A stretch of DNA of 64,000 nucleotides, taken from NCBI GenBank assembly GCA_018831195.1, contig JAHJDP010000109.1, forward strand, positions 1 through 64,000. Reading direction: 5' to 3'. Each line of letters begins with the position of its first letter. Position 1 is the first letter of the stretch. Source of the DNA: Candidatus Eisenbacteria bacterium. GTDB lineage: Bacteria; Eisenbacteria; RBG-16-71-46; CAIMUX01; JAHJDP01. This document shows positions 8,436 to 18,106 of this stretch, one piece after another. The position numbers were made by a program, and so were the translations under genes. The notes under the pieces were generated by a model that saw nothing but the letters and a program-made list of their open reading frames with translations, did no database searches and was not told the DNA's origin.

Positions 8436-9721
8436 ACCAGGATCTGGAGTTCTTCCTCGAGCCGCGCTTCTTTGAGACCGGTGAGTCCCCACAGGCCGGC
8501 CATAAAAAAGAAGACCATACTCAGTACGGCCAAACGCAAGTCGCCGGTCAGCCAGACAACAAGCCCATAGGTGAGGGGGCCGAAAATCGCGGCAAAGCGA
8601 TTGCTGATCGCGAAGAGTGAAAAGACGGATCCCGCGACCGGCGGTGGCGTGGCGCGCCCGAGGAGAGAGCGCCCAAGGTTTTGTGTCGGACCGAGAACAA
8701 ATCCGCCGAGAATACCCAGGATCCAATATTCAGCGCCCGGTTGTCCTGTCCATCCCAGCCGCCAGGTTGACACAACAATGGCGATCCAAACCAACAGGCA
8801 GAACTGCAATATCCGTCGGTCACTGTAACGATCCGCCCAGGCGCCTAAAAGGGGAGAGCCGAAGAGGGCCGCTCCCTGAATGACCAGAAAGTAGAGCACC
8901 AATCTTTCAGGGGGCCACTTTAAAATTGTCGCGGCAAAAATGGAGGCCATGGCCACCACCGTTTGAATGCCGTCCCCATACAAGAGGTTGGCCAGGAGAA
9001 AGCGGCGGAGTTGAGGTGAACGCCAGGCCCCTGCCAACAATTCTCTCACCCGGATAGACTTCCCCTCCACGGGCCGCAGAGGGATTTTATGGGCCGTCAA
9101 AAGGAGGGGGAGGCTAAAGAAAGCCCACCAGACGGCGGTTAGTGGAAAAGCCTGCGTTACCGTGATCTGAAGGATTTTACCATTGGGCAGGGTGACACCC
9201 TTCAAGAGCAAAAGATCGATGGCGAGGACTAGACCGCCTCCAAGGTAACCCAGACCCCATCCCCAGCCCGAGAGCCGCCCCATCGCGCCGGGTGAGCTGA
9301 TACGCGGTAGCAGGGCGTTGTAGACCACGCTGCTGAGGGCGAATCCCAGGACCGCCACGGGAAATATGACGAAGGCCAGGGGCAGATCTCCCGGCTTGAT
9401 CAGTCCCAGCAAGGCGGTGGCCGCGATCCCGGCGCCGGCGAGGCCGGCAAGCCATAGGATGGGCCGGTGAGAACGATCAGATCGCAGGCCGATGGTGGGC
9501 GCCAAGAGGGCGACAAGGAACAGTGTGAAGGAGAGCAGAAAGGTATAAAGCGTGGGGCCCGGTATCCGGTTTCCCAGAATGACCGTCCCTGCCATCCCTC
9601 CGGCCAGGCTGCGGGCGAAATATTCATTGAAAAGAACAGCGAGAATGGTCGTCGCGAAGGCTGAGTTCGCAAAATCATAGAGACACCATGAGGCCCTGAC
9701 TTCCCTCATCCCGGCGTTCAT
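8417..9721 (-). CDS. MFS transporter, UMF1 (Atg22-like) family
   Basis: A 434-residue polytopic membrane protein with about 12 hydrophobic segments. The N-terminus carries the UMF1/Atg22-like hallmark WCLYDFANSAFATTI (about residues 11-25), and a mid-protein loop has the MFS-type LLGAWADRYSDRR. UMF1 proteins are proton-linked exporters or importers of unsettled substrate, in part nucleoside- or sugar-like. The gene starts 28 bases after the NhaC-type gene stop on the same strand and is probably the last gene of the 8.4-13.6 kb operon. The start ATG has only a modest ribosome site. Confidence 0.9.
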   Translation of the reverse strand: MNAGMREVRASWCLYDFANSAFATTILAVLFNEYFARSLAGGMAGTVILGNRIPGPTLYTFLLSFTLFLVALLAPTIGLRSDRSHRPILWLAGLAGAGIAATALLGLIKPGDLPLAFVIFPVAVLGFALSSVVYNALLPRISSPGAMGRLSGWGWGLGYLGGGLVLAIDLLLLKGVTLPNGKILQITVTQAFPLTAVWWAFFSLPLLLTAHKIPLRPVEGKSIRVRELLAGAWRSPQLRRFLLANLLYGDGIQTVVAMASIFAATILKWPPERLVLYFLVIQGAALFGSPLLGAWADRYSDRRILQFCLLVWIAIVVSTWRLGWTGQPGAEYWILGILGGFVLGPTQNLGRSLLGRATPPPVAGSVFSLFAISNRFAAIFGPLTYGLVVWLTGDLRLAVLSMVFFFMAGLWGLTGLKEARLEEELQILVKENRP

Positions 9722-9749
9722 CTCATCCGCTCTCCCCTCTGTGGATGGA

Positions 9750-11744
9750 TCAAGGGGAATCGGCGGGGACCCGGCGCCCCAGGATAAAAACGAATCCGGT
9801 CAACGCAAGGGCCCCCAGCAGGAGGGACCACCAGGGGCTCATCCCAAAGGCGGATGGGAGATCGCCCAGAACGATTCCGGTGAACCCGGCCAGCAGGGCA
9901 TAGGGGAGTTGGGTTCGGACATGATCGACATGGTCGCAGGATGTGGCTAGTGACGAAAGAACGGTGGTGTCGGATATGGGTGAGCAATGATCGCCGAAAA
10001 CGGCTCCCGCAAGGATACTAGAGAGAGATCCCAGAAGGATCCGGTGGGCCGGTCCCGGATCGAACCCATGATAACGACAGGTTTCGATAGCTAGAGGAAT
10101 GGTGACCGGGATGAGAATCGCCATTGTTCCCCAGGAGGTGCCTGTGGCGAAGCTCACGAGGCTGGCCACGATAAAGATGAGAAGGGGCAGGAAATGGGGA
10201 TTCAAGTGTTCGGAAAGCAAGCCCACAAGATAGGGAGAGGTTCCAATCTCGCGGCAGATATCCCCGAGGGACCAGGCCAGGACCAGGATAATCGCCGCCA
10301 GCAGCATCCCACGGAGGCCTCCGACCCAAGCTGAAATTCCTTCACCCAGATCGAGAATCCTCTGACCCCAAGCGAGAACCAAAGCCAAGATGCCGCCCAG
10401 CGCCGAGGCCCAAAGGAGGGCCGAATAGGAATCGGCCGCGCCAAAGATATCCCCCACGAGACGGTGCGGTTGGGGATGGTGGAAGAAGTCGGCGAGGCTT
10501 GGGGATCCAGCCGCGGGGGATCCTGTGTACCAAAGACCGATTAATGTGGCGGCGACGACGGCGAGAATTGGAAGCAAGGCGTTGATAGGCCGGGGGGCGA
10601 CCTCCTTTTTGGGACGGAGGGCGTCGCTCTCGAAGTCGGCGAGGGGTTGCGCGCCGGGCCGCAGCACCTGACCGGTTCGGGCTCTGATCTCGGCCTTCAG
10701 CATGGGGCCCCAATCCCGTCCCGTGGCCGCGACAAGAAAACCCAAAACAAGGGCCAGGATGGGATAGAAGCGATATGGCAGGGTTTCAAGAAAGACCTTA
10801 TAGGCATCCATCTCCGAACCCACATCGTGAAGGGCGTCGCCGATGAGTCCGACTTCCGTTCCGATCCAGGTCGAGATCAGGGCAATGCTCGCGACCGGCG
10901 CCGCGGTCGCATCGACGAGATAGGCCAACTTTTCCCGGCTCAATTTCAGGCGGTCGGTGATGGGGCGGAGGGTCGGCCCGATGATGATCGTGTTGGCATA
11001 ATCGTCGAAGAAGATCAGGAGACCGAGAAACCAAGCGGCGAGGGCGCCGCGCCGCGGTGTGGTCGCCCGGCGGGCGAGACGTTGCACAATTCCCAAGGTG
11101 CCGCCGCTCCGGCTCATCACTCCCACCATACCGCCGAGAAAAAGGGTGAAGAGAAGGACCTTCACATGATCCGAGTTCGCGATGGCCCCCACGATGGTGG
11201 TATCGATGGCGCGCAGGCTGCCGGCAAAAATGTCCGGTCCATTGATAAAGACGGCTCCGACCCAGATGCCGAGAAGCAGGCTGACCAGAACCTGCCGCGT
11301 GATGAGGGCCATTGCAATGGCGATGAAAGGGGGTAGAAGGGTGATGAGACCGGGCCACAATGTAAAACCGATGGCGGCAAGGGGCGATCCCGCGGCATCA
11401 ACGATCACCGCTTCGCAGTGTCCCCAGCCTCCGATTTGAAACTCCGGTGTTGTATAACCTTCATCGCTTGCTTCCAGGGGAAGCTCTTTTACGGTTTCAC
11501 CGCCTCTCTGAATCAGAAGACGGTATTCTCCGCCGGCGCCGGCTCTCTGTTTGTCGGGTGGCGGAGAAAAGACAAATTGAGTGGGAACGCGGCCCAGAAC
11601 GAGACGGGGTGCGATTCGATCCCATCCGTTATGGAATTCGGCCTGCGCCGCCGGAAGACGGCTCAGCTGCGGAAGAAGGAAGAGGACAATAAGAATCCCA
11701 CCTGCGGAAAGCCATCTCCAGGAAGGAAGCGGAGTCCCTCTCAA
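9750..11744 (-). CDS. nhaC: NhaC-family Na+/H+ antiporter
   Basis: A 664-residue polytopic protein. The first ~30 residues are a hydrophobic signal or anchor, followed by a ~90-residue beta-type extracytoplasmic segment, then the NhaC domain (about 125-655). The C-terminal half contains GDHCSPISDTTVLSSL, a strong NhaC-family signature. It should exchange Na+ for H+ in the inner membrane. The start is TTG at 11742-11744, preceded by AGGAGG at a spacing of six. It overlaps the TrmH stop (TTGA), so translation is coupled. The N-terminal beta extension is longer than in classical NhaC. Confidence 0.9.
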   Translation of the reverse strand: MRGTPLPSWRWLSAGGILIVLFLLPQLSRLPAAQAEFHNGWDRIAPRLVLGRVPTQFVFSPPPDKQRAGAGGEYRLLIQRGGETVKELPLEASDEGYTTPEFQIGGWGHCEAVIVDAAGSPLAAIGFTLWPGLITLLPPFIAIAMALITRQVLVSLLLGIWVGAVFINGPDIFAGSLRAIDTTIVGAIANSDHVKVLLFTLFLGGMVGVMSRSGGTLGIVQRLARRATTPRRGALAAWFLGLLIFFDDYANTIIIGPTLRPITDRLKLSREKLAYLVDATAAPVASIALISTWIGTEVGLIGDALHDVGSEMDAYKVFLETLPYRFYPILALVLGFLVAATGRDWGPMLKAEIRARTGQVLRPGAQPLADFESDALRPKKEVAPRPINALLPILAVVAATLIGLWYTGSPAAGSPSLADFFHHPQPHRLVGDIFGAADSYSALLWASALGGILALVLAWGQRILDLGEGISAWVGGLRGMLLAAIILVLAWSLGDICREIGTSPYLVGLLSEHLNPHFLPLLIFIVASLVSFATGTSWGTMAILIPVTIPLAIETCRYHGFDPGPAHRILLGSLSSILAGAVFGDHCSPISDTTVLSSLATSCDHVDHVRTQLPYALLAGFTGIVLGDLPSAFGMSPWWSLLLGALALTGFVFILGRRVPADSP

Positions 11745-12619
11745 CGCCCTCCTCCTTTTTTTATAGACGAACCATTCTTGAAGGCATAGATCGCGACGGC
11801 GCCCGCGGCCGCGACACCGAGCGATTCGACCGTCGGAGCGATGGGGATTTTGAAAGACTCGCGGGAGGCCTCTAGAAGGATCTCCGGAAGGCCGTGTCCC
11901 TCACTCCCGAGAAATAGAATGCGGGCATGAGAGGGCCCCATGCGGGAGGGAATCAGATCCTTGTCGCCACTCGGGGATAGGGCGGTCAGCCGCCAGCCGG
12001 AGGTCGACAGAATCTTGAGGGCGCGGTGCAGCGGTTCTTCGGGGGGGAGTTCCCAGACAGGGAACCGAAGCACCGTCCCGGCCGAGGCGCGAATCACCTT
12101 CGGATGGAAGGGATCGGCCGTACCTTCCAGAATGAGGACACCCTCCGCACCAAAAGCGGCGGCGGAGCGAATGAGGCTGCCGACATTAGCCGGATCCTGA
12201 ATTTGAGCCAGAGCGGGAATCAGACTGCTGGCACTGGAGGGTTTGGGTGGGAAGGGGGCAAGCGCGGGACGATCCCAAACGGTGATCAAACCTTGAGGTG
12301 AAGGATCACTTGAGAGTGTTTCCATAACATTGTCCGCGACATGTAGATGGGATTTCGTCCCGTGACGCAGGGCGGCCAGGAGCTGTGGCGCCCCACTGAC
12401 ATGCTCGATATGGGAGCTGCTGACGACGAGACGCAGCTCCAATCCGGCGGCCCGGGCCTCTTCGGTCGGGTGGCGCCCCTCGACGAGGATCACACCCTCT
12501 TTGCGCGCTCGATCGGGGCGGGAAAACCACTTCCGCAGCTTCAAGATTCTGGGGTTCCGAAGGGAGGAGAGCTTCTCGGCATCGGCGCTCTTTAAATCCG
12601 GTCGAAGATCTTTTGTCAT
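11741..12619 (-). CDS. TrmH/SpoU-family RNA 2'-O-methyltransferase
   Basis: The protein has 292 residues from ATG 12619, which follows GGAAAGGACCCC. An alternative ATG lies at 12643. An N-terminal L7Ae/L30e-like substrate-binding segment (about 15-100) is followed by the SPOUT domain. The SPOUT motifs are present: ALAQIQDPANVGSLIRSAAA (motif 1), ILFLGSEGHGLPEILL (motif 2) and KIPIAPTVESLGVAAAGAVA (motif 3, knot and SAM site). The likely substrate is 23S rRNA or tRNA ribose. The specific target cannot be inferred. The stop overlaps the next gene's start. Confidence 0.93.
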   Translation of the reverse strand: MTKDLRPDLKSADAEKLSSLRNPRILKLRKWFSRPDRARKEGVILVEGRHPTEEARAAGLELRLVVSSSHIEHVSGAPQLLAALRHGTKSHLHVADNVMETLSSDPSPQGLITVWDRPALAPFPPKPSSASSLIPALAQIQDPANVGSLIRSAAAFGAEGVLILEGTADPFHPKVIRASAGTVLRFPVWELPPEEPLHRALKILSTSGWRLTALSPSGDKDLIPSRMGPSHARILFLGSEGHGLPEILLEASRESFKIPIAPTVESLGVAAAGAVAIYAFKNGSSIKKGGGR

Positions 12620-12706
12620 GGGGTCCTTTCCTGAGCTTGGCATGGAGGAAAGATAAGGGACGTTGGAGGATCTGTCCAGGAGCGTGAGCTCTTCCTTGCG
12701 CCGCCG

Positions 12707-13618
12707 TCAATTCCAAATCCGGCTTGGCAGACCGCTCTTTATGAGGATGAGTGTGAGGGGAAGAATGACAATGGCGAAGAGAGTGGTCAGGAAGACCATG
12801 GTCGCCACCAAATCGGCGTCGCGATTGTAACGGCGGGCAAGGACAACGGTCAGTGCGGCTGAAGGCAGCATGCCGTAAAAGAGAATGATATCCCTTGAGA
12901 GGCCCTGCAGCGAAAAAAGAGTCACCGCAATAACGCCGCCCGCCAATCCCAATATAAAACGGAGGAAGACACCCATCAGTGCGAGCCGGATGTGTTGGAG
13001 ACGCACACCCGACAAGGTCTGCCCTAGAATGATCAACAGGACGGGGATCGCGCCCTTCGCGGTGATATGGGCGGTTTCATTGAGAACCGGCGGCAATGTC
13101 AAGTGGAGGGCCTTCATGCAAAGCGCGGTGAGGGTGGCGACAAAGGCTGGTTCGCGCAGGAGCAGATCGGGTCGAAAACGGCCGGAAACCCAGGCGATTG
13201 CCAGTGTGAAGACAATAATGTTCGTCGTGATGTAGCAGAGGATACCCAGGCTCATGCCGGCCGGGCCGAAGTTGGGTTCCAGCAGGGGGAAGGGGATATT
13301 GGCGGAATTGACAATGACGAGCGCCAATAAGAGGCCCCTCTGAGAGCCGATTTTCAGAAATCGTAAACAGACCGCTCCTCCCAGAAAGGAAACGGCCATG
13401 ATGGTCAGGACACCGGCCGGTATTTGCCACGCCGTCGCCAATTCGAGCTTGGCATCGAGGATGACCGTCAGGGCGAGCGCGGGCAAGAAGACCGACATCG
13501 TGACATCGGTGAGAATCGTTGTCTGTGATCCTTTAAACTTCCCGTAAATGAAACCGAGGGCCACGACACCGAATGTCTGTCCGACGGATAAGCATACGGT
13601 CTGAACCGATTCCCACAT
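12707..13618 (-). CDS. AEC-family (auxin efflux carrier-like) transporter
   Basis: A 303-residue membrane protein with about ten hydrophobic segments in the 5+5 pattern of the AEC/BASS superfamily. Conserved features include GFIYGKFKGSQ near the N-terminus, NSANIPFPLLEPNFGPAGM mid-protein, and ARRYNRDADLVATMVFLTTL near the end. Bacterial members transport small organic acids such as malate, malonate or lactate; the substrate here is unknown. The frame lies 63 bases upstream of TrmH, and the four minus-strand transport/TrmH genes look like one operon. TGA is a genuine stop here. Confidence 0.92.
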   Translation of the reverse strand: MWESVQTVCLSVGQTFGVVALGFIYGKFKGSQTTILTDVTMSVFLPALALTVILDAKLELATAWQIPAGVLTIMAVSFLGGAVCLRFLKIGSQRGLLLALVIVNSANIPFPLLEPNFGPAGMSLGILCYITTNIIVFTLAIAWVSGRFRPDLLLREPAFVATLTALCMKALHLTLPPVLNETAHITAKGAIPVLLIILGQTLSGVRLQHIRLALMGVFLRFILGLAGGVIAVTLFSLQGLSRDIILFYGMLPSAALTVVLARRYNRDADLVATMVFLTTLFAIVILPLTLILIKSGLPSRIWN

Positions 13619-13629
13619 CCTTCAAGACC

Positions 13630-13902
13630 TCAATAGAGAATGGTGAAGGGATTGGGCGCCTCATCGCAGGTATCCCAAGTTACTTTGACCGCTTCCACGT
13701 TCGCCAATCGGGGCCCTTCCTGCAGGTAAGTTATAAATTCCTGGAGTCTGCTTTGTTCCCCGCGTGCGACGACCTCCACCGATCCGTCAGGAAGATTTTT
13801 CGCATAACCGGCAAGGTTGAGTTCCAAACCCCGGTCGCGGGTTTCCATCCGGAAACAGACACCCTGGACCCTTCCCGTTACAATGGCGTGAAACTGGCGC
13901 AT
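13630..13902 (-). CDS. acyP: Acylphosphatase
   Basis: The protein has 90 residues starting at ATG 13902, seven bases from AGAGGAG. The frame extends upstream but with no matching sequence. It contains the catalytic-loop motif GRVQGVCFRMETRDRG (the phosphate-binding Arg is in CFR) and the Asn segment GYAKNLPDGSVEVVARG, and ends FTILY*, matching the family's usual end. It hydrolyses acyl phosphates in the cytoplasm. It ends 11 bases before the AEC gene start and probably shares its operon. Confidence 0.95.
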   Translation of the reverse strand: MRQFHAIVTGRVQGVCFRMETRDRGLELNLAGYAKNLPDGSVEVVARGEQSRLQEFITYLQEGPRLANVEAVKVTWDTCDEAPNPFTILY

Positions 13903-14000
13903 AGAAAACTCCTCTGAGAAACCTGGGCCCAACTCTACCACCCCTTGGCATCTTCCCCCAAACCATGGTAGGAAGGGAGCGGAACCTGCATCATAAAAGG

Positions 14001-14723
14001 ATGGTTTTGAAAGGAATGACTGAGGCACGACGCAAAGAGTCCCCATCGGCGGCCGGGCGGCTGCGAAAAGCTATAAAGGGCGCCTTTCCCCGGGCGAAGT
14101 GGAGTGAGCCCGGCCGGGCCTATGGTCTGTTGACCCATGACATGATTCTCAGATCGGAACCTGGATCCTCGGGTCCCTGGCCGGATGAGGCCGGGGGCGG
14201 CACCCTCTTTATTGATTTGGAGACCCTGGGATTCATTGGCCGGCCCCTTTTTCTTATTGGTGTTCTTCGTCCCCTGAGCTCGAAAAAGGCGTGCCTTATT
14301 CAATATCTGGCCCGGGATTATGCCGAGGAAGAATCCATCCTGCGCGCCTTCAGGCACCATCACAAATCCCATAAGATCTGGATTACCTTTAACGGCAAGG
14401 CGTTTGACGCCCCCTTTCTTATGGAAAGGTTCAAGTATCATCGGCTTCATCCTCTCGCACCCGGATATCATTTGGATCTTTTACACGCCGCCAGGCGGGA
14501 GTGGCGGGATGTTCTCCCCGATTGCCGGTTGAAGACATTAGAAAGTCATGTCTGCGGCACCTGGAGGGGAGAGGATCTCGACGGGGGCAAGGTGCCCGAG
14601 GCTTACCATGATTTTGTGCGCACGGGGGATCCCACGGATGTGGTGCGTGTTCTGCAGCACAACCGGCATGATCTTCTGACGTTGGGAAAGCTGTACCGCA
14701 TATTGAAACCGGCCTGCGAGTGA
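14001..14723 (+). CDS. mrfB: YprB/MrfB-like RNase H-fold exonuclease
   Basis: About 240 residues of DEDD-type nuclease fold. Acidic motifs are visible in order: LFIDLETLGF (Exo I), TFNGKAFDAPFLMERF (Exo II), HLDLLHAARREW, and NRHDLLTLGKLYR (Exo III). This matches YprB, called MrfB in Bacillus subtilis, a 3'-5' DNA exonuclease in mitomycin-lesion repair with helicase MrfA. The MrfA-like gene follows 139 bases downstream, which supports the call. The start is uncertain: ATGs at 13965, 14001 and 14016 have only weak ribosome sites. The B. subtilis order is mrfA-mrfB; here it is reversed. Assignment as repair is by family and context. Confidence 0.85.
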   Translation: MVLKGMTEARRKESPSAAGRLRKAIKGAFPRAKWSEPGRAYGLLTHDMILRSEPGSSGPWPDEAGGGTLFIDLETLGFIGRPLFLIGVLRPLSSKKACLIQYLARDYAEEESILRAFRHHHKSHKIWITFNGKAFDAPFLMERFKYHRLHPLAPGYHLDLLHAARREWRDVLPDCRLKTLESHVCGTWRGEDLDGGKVPEAYHDFVRTGDPTDVVRVLQHNRHDLLTLGKLYRILKPACE

Positions 14724-14862
14724 ACGGCCGATGGTTGACCGGCCCGTGATTGACTTCCGGCGGATGCTCTCTAAAATTCCCATGACACCATTTATTCGGG
14801 GAGGCCCGACCGGCCGGTTTGAATGATTCCGCCCCCGGCTTGGCATTGAGGAGGTTTGCACC

Positions 14863-17541
14863 ATGGGGAACCGCGCCCAGGAAATCCGCGAACAGCTGCT
14901 GGCTCAAGGCCGCCAGGTCAAAGAAAAACGTCCCGGCCTCTCACTTCTCGATATTCTTGAGGGGTTCGCTCAGGGAACGGGGAGCCTTGTGCGACTTGAG
15001 ACCATTCCAGCGCGGGAAGCGAGGATGGCGGAACCGGGACGGCCCCTTCCCGAACCCCTCCGCCGGCAGCTGGCCGGATCGGGAATCGAAACCCTCTATC
15101 TTCATCAGGCGCGGTCCCTCGATATTCTGCGAAACCGCCGGAATGTGGTGGTCGTGACGGGGACGGCCAGCGGCAAGACCCTCTGTTATAACCTTCCCGT
15201 CCTGGAATCCCTATTGGAGGATCCCCGCCGCCGGGCCCTCTATCTCTTTCCAACAAAGGCGCTGGCCCAGGATCAGCTGAAAGTCCTGCGGCAATTGGGT
15301 GTTGGGGCGCTGAAACAGGTTAAGGGGGAGGAGGAACCCCTCTTCCGCGCGGCGACCTATGACGGCGATACACCGGGGAATTTGCGAAGCAAAATCAGAG
15401 ATGAAGCCCGCATCGTTTTAACAAATCCCGATATGCTGCATGCCGGAATCCTGCCGAATCACGCGCGCTGGGCCGATTTCTTCAGCCGGTTGGATACGAT
15501 CGTTCTCGATGAGATCCATGTCTATCGGGGTGTCTTTGGTTCGAACGTCGGCAATGTTTTCCGGCGGCTGCTGCGGATCCTGGATCACTACAGGGCGCGG
15601 CCCCGGATTGTCGTTGCCTCCGCGACCATCGCCAATCCGAAAGCTCTGGCGGAGGAGTTGACCGGATGCCCCTTCGAATTGGTCGATGAGGACGGATCCC
15701 CCAGGGGCAAGCGCCATTTTGCGATTTGGAATCCACCGCAGGTGATGCCGGGAGGGATGGAACGCCGGAGTTCGAATATGGAGGCCCGGGACCTGATGGT
15801 GCGTTTGATTGAAGAAGGATATCAGGTCATTACCTTCGTCCGGGCGCGCCAGCTCACCGAAGTTCTTTTGCGCTACTGCCAGGAGGATCTTTCACAAAAG
15901 GGCGGGGGATTGGCCGAAAAGGTCCGCGCCTACCGCGGAGGATATTTACCGAAGGAGAGGCGGGAGATCGAGGCGGCCCTCTTCTCGGGTGAACTGATGG
16001 GGGTGATCTCCACTAATGCCCTGGAATTGGGGATCGATGTCGGGAGTCTGGACGCGTCGATACTCGTCGGTTATCCGGGTACGATCGCCAGCGCCTGGCA
16101 GCAGGCGGGACGGGCCGGACGGCGGGAAGCCGAATCGGTTTCGGTTCTCATCGGACACAACCTGCCCATTGATCAATATCTGATGCGGCACCCCGATTAT
16201 TTCTTTGCGCAAAGCCCGGAGTATGCCGTCGTCGATTCGACGAATCCGCATATTCTGCTGGGACACCTCAAATGTGCGGCTTATGAGCTTCCCCTCGAAG
16301 CGAAGGATAATAGACTTTTCGGCGAATATGCGCCGGCCTTGCGGAAGTTGCTCGAGGAATATCATCAGGTGCGGACGATAAAGAAACGTTCCTATTTCAG
16401 CAGTACCGATTATCCGGCCGGCGCCATCAGCCTCCGGACAACTTCTATCCAGTCTTATACAATTGTTGAGGGAACGGCGGGCGGCAATCGTGTCATCGGC
16501 ACGATGGATGAGGCGAGCGCTTTTCCACAGCTGCATCCACAAGCCGTTTACCTGCATGATGCCGAGACATTTCTTGTCGACGAGTTGAACCTCGAAGAGC
16601 GTGTCGCCTATGTTCATCGGGCGGATACCGACTATTACACACAGGCCGTCAGCGATACCCAAATTATGATCAACGAAATTGAACGCGAGAAGACCTGGAA
16701 CAAGACGCCGGTCTCCTTCGGCAATGTTTCGGTGACCGACACGGTGGTGATGTTCAAGAAGATCAAATTCGGGACACGCGAGTCGATCGGATACGGGGAT
16801 GTCGATTTGCCGGCGCAAGTCCTGCACACATCATCCTGTTGGTTCACGCCTTCAATAGAAGCGATACACGAAGTCCTGAAATGGGGCCGGGCGCCGTCCG
16901 AGGGAATGCTCGGCCTCTCCAATGTTCTCTCAGAAGTCGTCGGGCTTTTTGTCATGTGTGACCGGCAGGATGTGGGGACAACCGTCGACGCGAAGACGAC
17001 CGGGGCGCAGGCGATCTTTATCTACGATAAATATCCCGGTGGATTGGGTTTTGCGTCCAAAGCCTACAAGCTTCTCCCGGAGATCCTCGAGGCCTGCCGG
17101 CTCTTGGTGAGTGAATGCGAGTGCGAGGGGGGGTGTCCCTCCTGTGTTGGATCGCCGATTCCACCCTTTGCGCAGCAGGACCCCGATACGCAGGGGAAGG
17201 GAAAGATCCCCGACAAAGAGGCCGCCCTCATCCTGATTCATGCCCTGCTGGGTCTAAAGGCCTACAAGCCGAAGGGAGGGACGATTCACCCGGTGCCGGT
17301 GGAGAGTCTGCCGATTGAGAGATTGCCGATTGAGAGTCAACCTGGGGAGCGTCTACCTGGGGTCGAAAAGGAGAATCTTGAGAGGAATCTTCGGAAAGGG
17401 GATCTCCCGGACAGTGAAGCCCCGCAGGAGCCGATGAAACGGCTACCGCGCGAGGTGGAACGGCGGCTGCGGGAGTTGCTCGAAGCGGCGTCTAATAGTC
17501 ATCCTCGGCAAAAGGGTGTGGAGCCCGACCCTCTTTCTTGA
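14863..17541 (+). CDS. mrfA: YprA/MrfA-like DEAD/DEAH-box helicase
   Basis: An 892-residue superfamily 2 helicase. The visible motifs are VTGTASGKTLCYNLP (motif I, about residues 99-113), DEIHVYRG (motif II), VASATI (III), and QQAGRAGRREAESV (VI). The C-terminal domain carries the four-cysteine cluster CECEGGCPSC typical of YprA/DUF1998 helicases, probably a zinc site. Partnered with the exonuclease upstream, it likely unwinds DNA at interstrand or bulky lesions. The start has AGGAGG eight bases upstream. The last ~100 residues are family-atypical: a short Pro-Glu-Arg repeat (ESLPIERLPIE units, 17,300-17,360) and a charged tail. The 3' end overlaps the convergent gene by 50 bases. Confidence 0.93.
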   Translation: MGNRAQEIREQLLAQGRQVKEKRPGLSLLDILEGFAQGTGSLVRLETIPAREARMAEPGRPLPEPLRRQLAGSGIETLYLHQARSLDILRNRRNVVVVTGTASGKTLCYNLPVLESLLEDPRRRALYLFPTKALAQDQLKVLRQLGVGALKQVKGEEEPLFRAATYDGDTPGNLRSKIRDEARIVLTNPDMLHAGILPNHARWADFFSRLDTIVLDEIHVYRGVFGSNVGNVFRRLLRILDHYRARPRIVVASATIANPKALAEELTGCPFELVDEDGSPRGKRHFAIWNPPQVMPGGMERRSSNMEARDLMVRLIEEGYQVITFVRARQLTEVLLRYCQEDLSQKGGGLAEKVRAYRGGYLPKERREIEAALFSGELMGVISTNALELGIDVGSLDASILVGYPGTIASAWQQAGRAGRREAESVSVLIGHNLPIDQYLMRHPDYFFAQSPEYAVVDSTNPHILLGHLKCAAYELPLEAKDNRLFGEYAPALRKLLEEYHQVRTIKKRSYFSSTDYPAGAISLRTTSIQSYTIVEGTAGGNRVIGTMDEASAFPQLHPQAVYLHDAETFLVDELNLEERVAYVHRADTDYYTQAVSDTQIMINEIEREKTWNKTPVSFGNVSVTDTVVMFKKIKFGTRESIGYGDVDLPAQVLHTSSCWFTPSIEAIHEVLKWGRAPSEGMLGLSNVLSEVVGLFVMCDRQDVGTTVDAKTTGAQAIFIYDKYPGGLGFASKAYKLLPEILEACRLLVSECECEGGCPSCVGSPIPPFAQQDPDTQGKGKIPDKEAALILIHALLGLKAYKPKGGTIHPVPVESLPIERLPIESQPGERLPGVEKENLERNLRKGDLPDSEAPQEPMKRLPREVERRLRELLEAASNSHPRQKGVEPDPLS

Positions 17542-17971
17542 AATTCCGGAGCTCTTCCTCGAGCTTGGATAACTTCTTCTGCCGCGTCTTCTCGCGCTCA
17601 GGGTCGCCGAACAGCTGTTCCATGGCTTCTTGGCGCTCCCGGAACTTTTCCTGAAATTTGTCGACTTCTTCCCTCAGCTTGGGGCTCTCGTCTTCTTTCT
17701 GGAGCTCCTCCAATTTGAGATAATCGCCGATCTCATACCGGACATCGAAGGGGCTTTCAATCGGCTGGAGAATCTCCCTCTCCGACAATTCATGGAGAAG
17801 CATCGTCACAAGCTCAACCGGGATATCGGTGAGCTCAACCAGATCCCCCGCCGTGGGGGCCTTCTGGTTCTTGTGGCTCAGGATGCGAACCGCGGCCATG
17901 ATCAGATGGCCCTTTTCGTAGCTCAGTATAGTTTTCATCACTTCCATAGCCTGCCATGACTTCGGCATCAT
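17492..17971 (-). CDS. Winged-helix and coiled-coil protein of unknown function
   Basis: About 159 residues. Residues ~10-75 look like a winged helix-turn-helix (KAPTAGDLVELTDIPVELV as helix-turn-helix, then a wing with ESPFDVRYEIGDYLKLEEL). Residues ~80-145 are a strongly charged coiled coil, and the end reads PHPFAEDDY. I do not recognise a named family; a DNA-binding regulator or chromosome-associated protein is possible. The start is uncertain: GTG 17992 sits right on GGAGG, and ATG 17971 is a more normal choice. It converges on the helicase gene with a 50-base overlap. Confidence 0.7.
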   Translation of the reverse strand: MMPKSWQAMEVMKTILSYEKGHLIMAAVRILSHKNQKAPTAGDLVELTDIPVELVTMLLHELSEREILQPIESPFDVRYEIGDYLKLEELQKEDESPKLREEVDKFQEKFRERQEAMEQLFGDPEREKTRQKKLSKLEEELRNFKKEGRAPHPFAEDDY

Positions 17972-18106
17972 CGCAAGGGGCGGCTCCCTCACCCTCCGCA
18001 GAAAGCGGCTCTTTCCGATAGCGGTCTTCTTGAGCCCCGGTCTGAAGATCCTTATGCTTCAGGTGGGTGGGATTCGATTCTGTCGTCACCTATTGGGAGT
18101 GAGGGT

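Noticed and set aside
9750-9987. Alternative frames overlapping the NhaC 3' end
   Set aside because: They are shadows of the NhaC coding sequence with no domain or ribosome site.
13903-14046. N-terminal extension of the acylphosphatase
   Set aside because: The family starts at MRQFHAIV, which has a good ribosome site; the extension overlaps the divergent exonuclease gene.
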